From Pseudomonas hunanensis (GTDB lineage: Bacteria; Pseudomonadota; Gammaproteobacteria; Pseudomonadales; Pseudomonadaceae): a DNA stretch of 64,000 nt. This document shows positions 44,604 through 53,398 of this stretch, piece by piece. The stretch lies in contig NZ_QJRC01000101.1 in the NCBI RefSeq assembly GCF_013393325.1, forward strand, positions 1 to 64,000. Reading direction: 5' to 3'. Position 1 is the first letter of the stretch. Each line of letters starts with the position of its first letter. The notes beneath the pieces are model-generated. The model was given only the letters and a program-made list of their open reading frames with translations. It was not told where the DNA came from and did no database searches. A program made the translations under genes and the position numbers.

Positions 44604-46542
44604 AAAGCCTGAAATGCCCCACCATCCCTTTCAAATCAGCCCCCAACTGCGCCAGCTCCACACTCGACCGGGCATTGTCCCGCATCGCCAACGCCGCCTG
44701 ATCCGCACTGCCGCGAATCTGCGTGACGCTACGGCTTATCTCCTCCGCCACCGAGCTCTGCTGCTCGGCCGCCGCGGCGATCTGCTGGTTCATCTGCTGA
44801 ATCAATGACACCGCCGCGGCAATGCTGCCCAGCGCACTTTCCGTCTGCAGCGCATCGGCCACCGCCAGGCGCACCAGCTCGGCACTGCCACGGATCTGCG
44901 CCACCGATTGCTGGGCATTACCGCGCAGGCTGGCGACCAGTGTCTCGATCTGCTCGGTGGATTGCCGGGTACGCCGCGCCAACGCGCGCACCTCATCGGC
45001 CACCACGGCGAAACCACGCCCTTGCTCACCGGCGCGAGCTGCCTCGATGGCGGCATTGAGCGCCAACAGGTTGGTTTGCTCGGCCACGCTCTTGATCACT
45101 TCCAGCACGTCGCCGATGGTGTGAATTTCGGCACTGAGGCTGTCGATGCCAGCGCTGGCGGTTTCCGCCGCCGCCGCCAACTGCTCGATGCGCTGCATGC
45201 TCTGGCGCACCACCTGCTGGCCGGTGTCGACTTTCTCGTCCGCTGCCTGGGCCGCTTGCGCCGCCTCTTCGGCATTGCGTGCCACATCGTGCACGGTGGC
45301 GGTCATCTGCTGCATGGCGGTGGCGACCTGCTCGGTTTCTTCCTTCTGGCTGCCCACCTCGCGATTGGTCTGCTCGGTCACCGCCGACAACGCCTGGGCG
45401 TTGCCAGCCAATTGTTCGATGCCCTGCTGCAGGCCGCTGACAATACCCGAAAGCCCCGCCGCCATCTGCTGCATGGCCTGCATCAGTTGCCCCACCTCGT
45501 CCCGGCGCGGCGCCTGGGCGTCCAAGCCCAGCTCACCCGCAGCGATACGCTGGGCGCGGGCGATGACATGCTGGAGAGGGCCGACGACCGCACGGGTAAT
45601 CATCCAGGCCGCCAATACACCGACGATCAAGGCCAGCACCGTGGCCAGGCCGATGGCAACGGCATTACGCTGCAGCTCGCCCTGCAGAGCCTGCTCCTGC
45701 CCCAGATAGGCCTGGTCGACTTGCCCGGTCACTTGCTCGGCACTGGTTTGCAACTGCGCCTTTAGCCCCTGCTCGCGGGCCAACTGGTCGGTGTATTCGT
45801 TGAGTTTTTCCGAGAAGCTGCCAATGTGCCCGGCCACTTCGCCAAGCACACTCTGGTAACCGGCATCGCCAACCGCACCCTGTAGTTGGCTGACCAGGCT
45901 GGCGGCCTCCACCGTCTGGGCAATTCGCTCCTGGCTCACGCCCTCTTCGCCCTTACGGCTTTTTTCCAGGCGCACCCGCGCTTCGTCCATGGCCTGCAGC
46001 ATCAGCCGCGACACCTGTGCCACTTGCCCAGCTTGCTCAAGGAACTCGCCACCCTGCTGGCCCTGGGACTGCTTGAGCGTGTACACACCGTCATCGGCCA
46101 GGCCGGCCTGCAGCACATCGAGGTTGTTGGCCACGCTGGACACCGACCAGCTGGCCATGTCCAGGGCCAGCTCCTTGGCCTGCACCGCCTCGACAAAGGC
46201 CTCGAATGCCTGGCCATAGGCGGCAAGATCGGTTTGCGCCGCCGCCAGCGCCGGCAGGCCCCGGGCGCGCTCGGCCAGGCCCTGCAGGCCGCTGCGCAAG
46301 GCCTCGGCCTGCTGCATGTCGGAGCGCAGGGCAAACGCCTGCTCGTGCTGGCGCAAGCGCAACAGGTCGGTATTGAACTGGGCCAGCTGGCGCAAGCTGT
46401 CGAAACGCTGGCCGACGCTGTGCAACGCAGCGACGCCGATGGCTGCCACCGCCAGTGTCAACAGCAGCACCAGGGCAAAGCCCAGGCCGAGTTTGCGGGC
46501 CATGCCCAGGTTGGCCAGCACACCGTGCTTGCTCGCGCCCAT
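44602..46542 (-). CDS. Methyl-accepting chemotaxis protein
   Basis: A 646-aa chemoreceptor. It has an N-terminal membrane segment (about 15-37), a helical periplasmic ligand domain of about 250 residues, a second membrane segment (about 290-312), then HAMP and a signalling hairpin with QTNLLALNAAIEAARAGEQG at the tip. The size and helical character of the ligand domain suit the HBM (helical bimodular) family of McpS-type receptors for TCA-cycle acids, but the ligand cannot be read. The start follows GGGGAG. Confidence 0.92.
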   Translation of the reverse strand: MGASKHGVLANLGMARKLGLGFALVLLLTLAVAAIGVAALHSVGQRFDSLRQLAQFNTDLLRLRQHEQAFALRSDMQQAEALRSGLQGLAERARGLPALAAAQTDLAAYGQAFEAFVEAVQAKELALDMASWSVSSVANNLDVLQAGLADDGVYTLKQSQGQQGGEFLEQAGQVAQVSRLMLQAMDEARVRLEKSRKGEEGVSQERIAQTVEAASLVSQLQGAVGDAGYQSVLGEVAGHIGSFSEKLNEYTDQLAREQGLKAQLQTSAEQVTGQVDQAYLGQEQALQGELQRNAVAIGLATVLALIVGVLAAWMITRAVVGPLQHVIARAQRIAAGELGLDAQAPRRDEVGQLMQAMQQMAAGLSGIVSGLQQGIEQLAGNAQALSAVTEQTNREVGSQKEETEQVATAMQQMTATVHDVARNAEEAAQAAQAADEKVDTGQQVVRQSMQRIEQLAAAAETASAGIDSLSAEIHTIGDVLEVIKSVAEQTNLLALNAAIEAARAGEQGRGFAVVADEVRALARRTRQSTEQIETLVASLRGNAQQSVAQIRGSAELVRLAVADALQTESALGSIAAAVSLIQQMNQQIAAAAEQQSSVAEEISRSVTQIRGSADQAALAMRDNARSSVELAQLGADLKGMVGHFRL

Positions 46543-46703
46543 CGCCGACTCCCCTTCTGCTTGCGAGGTTATCCGAAGGCCAAGGGTGGCAACGTTGCCA
46601 GCCTGTGAACAAGGGCCTGGCGTCAGAATAGTGTCAAATAGCTATGTGCGTGTCGTTATCAGCTTGGCCGAGGTCGCCCCTGCGTGCGGGAGGAGTGCCT
46701 GGC

Positions 46704-47465
46704 TCAGATCGCCGTAGCCCCACCATCGACCGTCAGGCAATGCCCGGTGGTAAACGCCGCACCGTCGCTACACAGGTACAGCACCGCGCTGGCGATTTCC
46801 TCAACCTTGCCAATGCGCCCCACCGGGTGCATGGCGGCGGCGAACTCGGCCTTGCGCGGGTCGGCCTCGTAGGCACGGCGGAACATGTCGGTGTCGATCA
46901 CCGCCGGGCACACAGCGTTCACGCGGACGCCCTTCTTGGCGTACTCGATGGCCGCCGACTTGGTCAAACCGATCACCGCATGCTTGCTGGCGCTGTAGAT
47001 GCTCATCTTCGGCGCCGCCCCCAGCCCCGCCACCGAAGCGGTGTTGACGATCACCCCACCGCCCTGGGCCAACAGCAAGGGCAGTTGGTACTTCATGCAC
47101 AACCACACACCCTTCACGTTCACGCCCATGATGGCATCGAACTCCGCCTCGCTGCCTTCGGCCAGCCGGTGTTGCTCGATTTCGATCCCGGCATTGTTGT
47201 AGGCATAGTCCAGCCGACCATAGGCGGCTATCAGGCGCTCGTGCAACTGGCGCACCTCGCTGTCGCGGGTAACGTCGCAGGCAATGAACAGCGCCTCGCC
47301 GCCCACCGCGTGGATCAGCGCCACAGTGGCTTCGCCGCCGACCGGGTCAAGGTCGGCCACCACCACCTTCAGGCCCTCGCGGGCGAAAGCCAGGGCGGTT
47401 GCCCGGCCAATACCGGCGGCAGCGCCAGTCACCAGGGCTACCTGGCCAGAAAAGGTCATGCTCAT
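46704..47465 (-). CDS. SDR-family oxidoreductase (glucose dehydrogenase-like)
   Basis: A 253-aa classical SDR with TGAAAGIGRATA (about 14-25), VVVADLDP after the second strand (suggesting NAD+), NNAGIE, the catalytic serine in VNTASVAGLG and YSASK. It resembles glucose-1- or cyclohexanol-dehydrogenase-type enzymes; the substrate is unknown. The start at 47465 follows GGAG; an ATG two codons on is also possible. Divergent from the MDR gene. Confidence 0.9.
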   Translation of the reverse strand: MSMTFSGQVALVTGAAAGIGRATALAFAREGLKVVVADLDPVGGEATVALIHAVGGEALFIACDVTRDSEVRQLHERLIAAYGRLDYAYNNAGIEIEQHRLAEGSEAEFDAIMGVNVKGVWLCMKYQLPLLLAQGGGVIVNTASVAGLGAAPKMSIYSASKHAVIGLTKSAAIEYAKKGVRVNAVCPAVIDTDMFRRAYEADPRKAEFAAAMHPVGRIGKVEEIASAVLYLCSDGAAFTTGHCLTVDGGATAI

Positions 47466-47642
47466 CGCGTGCTCCTGTGGGGGGTTAGGTGGGGTTCAGA
47501 GCATAGCCAGCCACCGCTCGGCCGGGCAGCATCATCACACCAACGGTTGGGCTACCATGCCTGTCAGTGATGTTAACGACCTGCCTAAATCAACAAGGTA
47601 GATTGAACACCTCACTCCCTCCACTGCCCACAAGGACCCGCC

Positions 47643-48644
47643 ATGACCCAGACCAACCGCCGCTTCCTGCTTGCCAAACGCCCGGTCGGCGCCGTGCGCC
47701 GTGACGACTTCAGCTTCGAGACCGTGCCCGTCGAACAACCCGGCGAAGGCCAGGTGCTGGTGCGTAACCTGTACCTGTCGCTGGACCCCGCCATGCGCGG
47801 CTGGATGAACGAAGGCAAGTCCTACATCCCGCCCGTGGCCCTGGGCCAGGTAATGCGTGCGCTGGGTGTGGGCGAAGTGGTCGCCTCCAACCACTCGGCA
47901 TTCAAACCAGGCGACCACGTCAGCGGCGCGCTTGGGGTGCAGGACTATTTCACCGGCGAGCCCCAGGGCCTGCACAAGATCGACCCCAACCTGGCCCCCC
48001 TGCCCCGCTACCTGTCGGCGCTGGGCATGACCGGCATGACGGCCTACTTCGCCCTGCTGGATGTTGGCCAGCCCAAGGCCGGCGATACCGTGGTCATCTC
48101 CGGCGCGGCCGGTGCGGTGGGCAGCATTGTCGGGCAAATTGCCAAGGTCAAAGGGTGCCGCGTGGTCGGCATTGCCGGCGGCGCCGAGAAGTGCCGGTAC
48201 CTGCTGGACGAGCTGGGCTTTGACGGGGTGATCGACTACAAAGCCGAAGACGTACTGGCTGGCCTGAAGCGCGAATGCCCCAAAGGCGTGGACGTGTACT
48301 TCGACAACGTCGGCGGCGAGATCCTCGATGCCGTGCTGACGCGCATCAACTTCAAGGCCCGCATCGTGATTTGCGGCGCGATCAGCCAGTACAACAACAA
48401 GGAAGCGGTGAAGGGGCCAGCCAACTACCTGGCGCTACTGGTGAACCGTGCGCGTATGGAAGGGTTTGTGGTGATGGACTACAGCAAGGACTACGGCAAG
48501 GCCGCGCTGGAGATTGCCGGGTGGCTGGCCAGTGGGCAGGTGAAGAGCAAGGAAGATGTGGTGGAGGGGTTGGAGACCTTCCCCGAGACGTTGCTGAAGC
48601 TGTTCAGTGGGGAGAACTTTGGCAAGTTGGTGCTGAAAGTCTAA
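47643..48644 (+). CDS. NADP-dependent MDR oxidoreductase (CurA-type)
   Basis: A 333-aa zinc-independent medium-chain reductase of the curcumin/leukotriene B4 reductase group. Signatures are LYLSLDPAMRGWMNE near 45-60 and the cofactor site SGAAGAVGSIVGQIAK (about 156-171). Such enzymes reduce alpha,beta-unsaturated carbonyls. Divergent from the SDR gene, so the two may handle related compounds. Confidence 0.92.
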   Translation: MTQTNRRFLLAKRPVGAVRRDDFSFETVPVEQPGEGQVLVRNLYLSLDPAMRGWMNEGKSYIPPVALGQVMRALGVGEVVASNHSAFKPGDHVSGALGVQDYFTGEPQGLHKIDPNLAPLPRYLSALGMTGMTAYFALLDVGQPKAGDTVVISGAAGAVGSIVGQIAKVKGCRVVGIAGGAEKCRYLLDELGFDGVIDYKAEDVLAGLKRECPKGVDVYFDNVGGEILDAVLTRINFKARIVICGAISQYNNKEAVKGPANYLALLVNRARMEGFVVMDYSKDYGKAALEIAGWLASGQVKSKEDVVEGLETFPETLLKLFSGENFGKLVLKV

Positions 48645-48808
48645 CCCTCAAAAGCCTGCGCCGCCCCTCCTTTAGAAGCGGCGCCCCATTGAAGTCGGGC
48701 CTCAGCCGGTGTTGTGGCACTTTCACCGCTTGCAGTTTCCCCCTTCCACCGTACATTCAGGCATCTACAAGAACCCATTGCGCAAGGTAGCGACAAGGTG
48801 GGCAACCA

Positions 48809-49834
48809 ATGCAGCAACGCTTGAATGCCGGACTCGACCTTTGCAGGATCGCCGCCTGCTTCATGGTGATAATCCTTCACATCGCATCAGCCGGGGCACT
48901 GCAACTGGATGACAACTGGATGTCCTCCAACATCTACAACTCCTTGGTCAGGTCTTGCGTCCCCCTGTTCCTGATGCTGTCTGGCGCCCTGCTGTTGAAC
49001 CGAACAGAGGGTGCAATCACGTTCTACCAGAAGCGCTTTGTGCGCATACTGCCGCCGCTGCTGTTCTGGTCGGTGTTCTATGCGCTGTGGCGCACGACCC
49101 TGGGCACCGGGCACGGCAGCTTGTGGCAAGCGGCAGTGGCCATGCTCCACGGCCCTGTCTACTACCACCTCTGGTACCTGTACGCGATCATCGGCATTTA
49201 TTTGTTCATGCCCTACATGGCCAAGGTCTACCAGCATTGCGGGGCACAGGAGAAGCGAGTGTTCCTGGGCCTGTGGCTAGTGATCAGTTGCCTGCTGCCC
49301 ACCGCCGCACAGTTCAACCCTACATTGGCCAACGTGGTCCATACCTATGAGCTGTTTACGTTCATGGGGTTTGCCGGCTATGCATTCTTGGGCGCCTATG
49401 TTTACGAACAAATTCGGCTGCACGGCCCGGGCAACGCCTGGGTAAACCTTGCCGGCTTCGCCACCAGCGGCGCCCTGACCGCCGCCGCCACGCATGCCGT
49501 GTCCATGCAGCACGGCGAGCCCAACCAGGTTTTCTATTCCTACGTATCTCCGTTGGTGGTGCTGGCCGCCATCTGCGCCTTTCGCCTGCTGCTTGCGCTG
49601 GGCGGGCACCTTGTACAGCACAGCAAGCTGCTGGCCGAGCTGTCGGGTTGTACGTTGGGGCTGTACTGCTTGCACGTGTTCATCATGAACAGGGCCAGCA
49701 TCTTCTATGGCCCGCTGATCGAGGGGCATTCGCTGGCGTGGTTGATACCGTTGCTGGCAGTGGCTGTTTTCGTGCTGACTTTGGTACCGATCTACTTGCT
49801 CAGGCTGTTCAAGCCGGTGCGCGCAGTGATCTGA
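48809..49834 (+). CDS. Acyltransferase-3 family membrane protein
   Basis: A 341-aa protein with about ten membrane segments and the family start LNAGLDLCRIAACFMVIILH, with the conserved histidine in the first membrane segment, plus YYHLWYLYAIIGIYLFMPY. Family members O-acetylate or succinylate surface polysaccharides and lipids. It lies 3.4 kb from the polysaccharide locus and might decorate that product, although not in the same operon. The start follows AAGGTGGG. Confidence 0.88.
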   Translation: MQQRLNAGLDLCRIAACFMVIILHIASAGALQLDDNWMSSNIYNSLVRSCVPLFLMLSGALLLNRTEGAITFYQKRFVRILPPLLFWSVFYALWRTTLGTGHGSLWQAAVAMLHGPVYYHLWYLYAIIGIYLFMPYMAKVYQHCGAQEKRVFLGLWLVISCLLPTAAQFNPTLANVVHTYELFTFMGFAGYAFLGAYVYEQIRLHGPGNAWVNLAGFATSGALTAAATHAVSMQHGEPNQVFYSYVSPLVVLAAICAFRLLLALGGHLVQHSKLLAELSGCTLGLYCLHVFIMNRASIFYGPLIEGHSLAWLIPLLAVAVFVLTLVPIYLLRLFKPVRAVI

Positions 49835-49884
49835 TTCCAGCTACCGAAGATGGGTGAAATACCTGCACACACAGCCTGCAGAAA

Positions 49885-49912
49885 CAAAAAAGCCAGCACG
49901 CTCGTGCTGGCC
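49885..49912 (-). terminator. Terminator of pyrF
   Basis: On the - strand the stem GCCAGCAC / GTGCTGGC with a GAGC-type loop precedes TTTTTTG. Confidence 0.88.
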
Positions 49913-49934
49913 TTCTTCCACAATCGCAGGCTAC

Positions 49935-50636
49935 TTACGCGCGAATCTCAGCCACCACTGCCGCCAGCGCTTGCGCTGGGTCGGCTGCCTGGCTGATCGG
50001 CCGGCCGATCACCAGGTAATCCGAACCCGCATCCAGTGCCTGGCGCGGAGTGAGGATACGGCGCTGGTCATCCTGCGCGCTACCCGCCGGGCGAATGCCC
50101 GGGGTCACCAGTTGCAGCGACGGGTGCGCCGCCTTCAGCGCGGGGGCCTCAAGCGCCGAGCACACCAAACCGTCCATGCCGGCCTTTTGCGCCAGTGCCG
50201 CCAGGCGCAGCACCTGCTCCTGCGGATCGACATCCAGGCCAATGCCAGCCAGGTCTTCGCGTTCCATGCTGGTCAGCACGGTCACGCCAATCAGCAACGG
50301 CTGCGGGCCGCTGCGCTTGGCCAGCTCTTCGCGGCAGGCAGCCATCATGCGCAGGCCACCGGAGCAATGCACGTTGACCATCCACACACCCATCTCGGCG
50401 GCGGCCTTTACCGCCATGGCGGTGGTGTTGGGGATGTCGTGGAACTTCAGGTCGAGGAACACTTCGAAGCCCTTGTCGCACAGGGTTTCGACAATGCCCG
50501 AAGCGCTGCTGGTAAACAGCTCCTTGCCAACCTTTACCCGGCACAGCGCAGGGTCAAGCTGGTCAGCCAGCTTCAGGGCGGCCTCACGGGTAGGGAAATC
50601 CAGGGCGACGATCAGGGGCGTCTGGCAGGCGGACAT
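49935..50636 (-). CDS. pyrF: Orotidine 5'-phosphate decarboxylase
   Basis: It produces UMP from OMP in pyrimidine synthesis. The 233-aa TIM barrel has the catalytic DLKFHDIPNT (about 60-69) and the phosphate-site end YLVIGRPISQAADPAQAL. The start at 50636 (MSACQTPLIVALDFP) is chosen over an in-frame start at 50672. A terminator follows at 49885. Confidence 0.97.
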   Translation of the reverse strand: MSACQTPLIVALDFPTREAALKLADQLDPALCRVKVGKELFTSSASGIVETLCDKGFEVFLDLKFHDIPNTTAMAVKAAAEMGVWMVNVHCSGGLRMMAACREELAKRSGPQPLLIGVTVLTSMEREDLAGIGLDVDPQEQVLRLAALAQKAGMDGLVCSALEAPALKAAHPSLQLVTPGIRPAGSAQDDQRRILTPRQALDAGSDYLVIGRPISQAADPAQALAAVVAEIRA

Positions 50637-50817
50637 GGCAGGGTCTCTTGGCAAGTCGAAAACGGCGCGCATTGTAAACGAAGTGACGCAAGCTTTGGGG
50701 CCCGCGGGTCACGGAATTGGCCCGGCAGTGGCTGGCTTCTATAATTGAACCAATGGAACGGGCAAATGCTCAAAATTCGTACAAGCGCTGCCCACTAGCC
50801 GCTATAGGAGAACGACA

Positions 50818-50985
50818 ATGCCCTGGTATGCCTGGCTGATCCTCATCATAGCCCTCGGCTCCATCGTCGGTGGGTTGATGATGCTGCGCGACACGGCAAA
50901 AAAATTGCCACTGACCGAAGACCAACTGCGCAAGGTGCATGAGCGCAATGCCGAGGCAGATGCCAAGGACGCGCAGGACCGTTAA
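50818..50985 (+). CDS. DUF2897-family small membrane protein
   Basis: A 55-aa protein with one membrane segment (about 3-23), then a charged tail (TAKKLPLTEDQLRKVHERN). The sequence fits the small DUF2897 family of gammaproteobacteria. TAGGAG lies 9-14 bases before the ATG. Divergent from pyrF. Function unknown. Confidence 0.8.
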   Translation: MPWYAWLILIIALGSIVGGLMMLRDTAKKLPLTEDQLRKVHERNAEADAKDAQDR

Positions 50986-51141
50986 AAGGGTTAAACAATG
51001 GGTTTGAGACGCCGTGGCTTCAGGCAACTTTTTGACGCTCGGCAAAACACTTAATTAACCTATTGTATTGTCTCGTTTTTTATTTTTATAAACGCCCCCC
51101 CCTTTTCCAAACAAAGCCGCACCCACAAGCGATTGCATCTC

Positions 51142-51187
51142 TCTTGTGGGCGCGGCCTCGCGCCGCGATGGGCTGCAAACCAGCCCC
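51142..51187. repeat. REP element (diverged)
   Basis: CTTGTGGGCGCGGCCTCGC and the inner GGGCTGCAAACCAGCCCC. A diverged member of the REP type; the surrounding 50986-51234 holds no gene, only a C-run near 51093 and this element. Confidence 0.75.
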
Positions 51188-51234
51188 AAAAAAGCAATTA
51201 GCAGCCCCAAGCCAGCTGGCTGCCTGCCCGTCCC

Positions 51235-51570
51235 TTACTCCACCATCACCTTGTCACGATTCCGCTCCAGCAGGGCATTGCCTATCCCCTTGATCTCCAG
51301 CAGTTCATCCACCGAAGCAAACGGCCCATGGGCCTCGCGGTAGGCCACGATGGCTTCGGCCTTGGCCTTTCCTATCCCGTTCAACTCCTTCTGCAAAGTC
51401 AGCGCATCGGCCTTGTTCAGGTCCAGCCGAGGCGCTTGCTGGGCCTGCGCCTGAGCCACCACGGGTACCGCTTCGGGCGCCGACGGGGCGCTGGCCGGGG
51501 CTGCGCTAAGGGAGAACGACAGGCTGGCGAACAGTGGCAGCAGCAGGTACGACAGAACGTTGTTACGCAT
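51235..51570 (-). CDS. ComEA-family DNA-binding protein
   Basis: A 111-aa exported protein. A signal peptide (about 1-28, ending APASA) and an Ala/Pro spacer lead to a helix-hairpin-helix domain (about 50-110) containing LDLNKADALTLQKELNGIG and LEIKGIGNALLERN. It is likely a periplasmic DNA-binding protein as in uptake systems. In other pseudomonads I recall such a gene beside the O-antigen locus, which fits the polysaccharide genes that follow. Confidence 0.9.
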   Translation of the reverse strand: MRNNVLSYLLLPLFASLSFSLSAAPASAPSAPEAVPVVAQAQAQQAPRLDLNKADALTLQKELNGIGKAKAEAIVAYREAHGPFASVDELLEIKGIGNALLERNRDKVMVE

Positions 51571-52255
51571 GGAAGAACACTCCTTGGGTTGGTCGATTTT
51601 CAGCAGCCGCTTTCCTTCGGCTGCGCAACTAACCCTAGCGGCCCTGCCATTTTGCGAACAACAACTAGGCCCGTTTAATCGTTACGGGATCAGACATTGA
51701 AAAAACCAACTTCGGCCATCCAAAAATGATGGCGTTACGCCATGTTTCAAGTTAACTTCATGAAAAAGAGGCAATGGCAAAACGCCGCCAGGTAAATTCC
51801 CGTTTAACCTCGGCTTCATTCAGACCAAACGCCGTTGCTTTTCCTACAAGCCTTGCCGGACAAGGCCCCCGCCCGTTCGTCGTATACGTTAGTGATATTG
51901 ACTTTGTTGGCATGATGTCTGAATAACATCAAACAATCGTTTTTATTGATGACTTATACGCAAATAGGATCCAATCCATCGATAATCCATAGGAAAATTC
52001 CTCGGATCACGGAAAAATACGTGCCAGATGGGATGTCATAATGATGACGAAATGATAAATTTGCGGACTTAGGACAACCGCTTCGCTTGAAGGATCCGAG
52101 CAGAATGAATTTTTTTTCACCTCCCCCACTGACCTTGCCCGATTTCCATCGTGCGGCGTCAGCAGGCCACCCCCGGCCGACCTGAGCAACACCCCAGATC
52201 CTTGCCCGTAGCACCTGTTCCATCCGCCTTTACTCACACACAGAAGACCGTCGCC
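51571..52255 (+). promoter_or_regulatory. Long AT-rich leader region of the polysaccharide operon, with a promoter candidate
   Basis: About 685 bases without a gene. A possible sigma70 promoter begins with TTGACT at 51898-51903, with a -10-like GAATAA or AATAAC after 17-18 bases. It overlaps the inverted repeat TGATGT (51913-51918) / ACATCA (51926-51931). A perfect 15-base palindrome ATGGCG-TTA-CGCCAT lies at 51729-51743. I saw no JUMPstart/ops core (GGCGGTAG) that would mark RfaH-type antitermination. Confidence 0.35.
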
Positions 52256-53398
52256 GTGTCCCTCAAGACCCTCATCGTATTTGGCACCCGCCCAGAAGCC
52301 ATCAAAATGGCACCGCTGGCCCTCAACCTTGCCCAGGACGACCGTTTCGAGTCGCGCGTCTGCGTCACCGGCCAACACCGCCAGATGCTTGACCAGGTAC
52401 TGGAGCTGTTCGAGATCAAGCCCGACTACGACTTGAACATCATGAAGCCCGGCCAGGACCTGACCGACGTGACCACTGCCATCCTGCAGGGTCTGAAACC
52501 TGTGCTGGCCGAGTTCAAGCCCGATGTGGTGCTGGTGCACGGCGACACCGCTACAACCCTGGCCACCAGCCTGGCCGCTTACTATCAGCAGATTCCGATC
52601 GCCCACGTGGAAGCGGGCCTGCGCACCGGCAACCTGTATTCGCCATGGCCGGAAGAAGGCAATCGCCGCCTGACCGGTGCCTTGGCCGCGCTGCATTTCG
52701 CGCCCACCTCCACCTCGCAGGACAACCTGCTGCGTGAAGGCACCGATGCCGCGACCATCTACACCACCGGCAACACAGTGATCGATGCACTGCTGGAAGT
52801 CGTTCGCAAGCTGGAAAGCCCAGCACTGAAAAACCAGTTCGAAGCCCAGTTCAGCTTCCTGAACCCAGAACGCCGCATGGTGCTGGTCACCGGCCACCGC
52901 CGCGAGAACTTCGGTGATGGCTTCGAACGCATCTGCCAGGCGCTGGTGCAAACCGCGCGTCAATTCCCTGACGTGGACATCGTCTACCCCGTGCACCTCA
53001 ACCCGAACGTGCGCGAACCGGTGAACCGCCTGCTGGCCGACGTCAACAACATCCACCTGATCGAGCCGCTGGACTATCTGCCGTTCGTTTATCTGATGAC
53101 CCGCTCGTACCTGATCCTCACCGACTCCGGCGGTATCCAGGAAGAAGCCCCAGCGCTGGGCAAGCCGGTACTGGTCATGCGTGACACCACCGAGCGCCCA
53201 GAAGCCGTGGCCGCCGGCACCGTCAAGCTGGTGGGGACCGACGTGGAATCGATTACCGAAAATCTGGCGAAACTGCTCACCGACGACGCGACCTATCGCG
53301 AGATGAGCATCGCCCACAACCCTTACGGCGATGGAAAAGCGTGCGCGCGAATCCTCGACGCACTCTCCGCATTCTCTAACTCCAAGGACGCAGCATGA
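52256..53398 (+). CDS. wecB: UDP-N-acetylglucosamine 2-epimerase (non-hydrolysing)
   Basis: It converts UDP-GlcNAc to UDP-ManNAc. The 380-aa protein from the GTG at 52256 begins SLKTLIVFGTRPEAIKMAPL, the family start, and carries TGQHRQMLD, HVEAGLRTGN (about 94-103) and DSGGIQEEAPALGKPVL. An ATG at 52151 would add 35 unlikely residues. The stop overlaps the wecC start by four bases (ATGA). Base composition is like the core genes. Confidence 0.93.
   Translation: MSLKTLIVFGTRPEAIKMAPLALNLAQDDRFESRVCVTGQHRQMLDQVLELFEIKPDYDLNIMKPGQDLTDVTTAILQGLKPVLAEFKPDVVLVHGDTATTLATSLAAYYQQIPIAHVEAGLRTGNLYSPWPEEGNRRLTGALAALHFAPTSTSQDNLLREGTDAATIYTTGNTVIDALLEVVRKLESPALKNQFEAQFSFLNPERRMVLVTGHRRENFGDGFERICQALVQTARQFPDVDIVYPVHLNPNVREPVNRLLADVNNIHLIEPLDYLPFVYLMTRSYLILTDSGGIQEEAPALGKPVLVMRDTTERPEAVAAGTVKLVGTDVESITENLAKLLTDDATYREMSIAHNPYGDGKACARILDALSAFSNSKDAA

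Noticed and set aside
51954..52223. 89-aa - strand frame in the wecB leader
   Set aside because: No good start context, mixed composition, no family resemblance.
51571..52255. JUMPstart/ops signal upstream of the polysaccharide genes
   Set aside because: Looked for GGCGGTAG and the flanking JUMPstart pattern; no convincing match.
52007..53317. 436-aa - strand frame opposite wecB
   Set aside because: Antisense shadow; wecB has full family signatures on the + strand.
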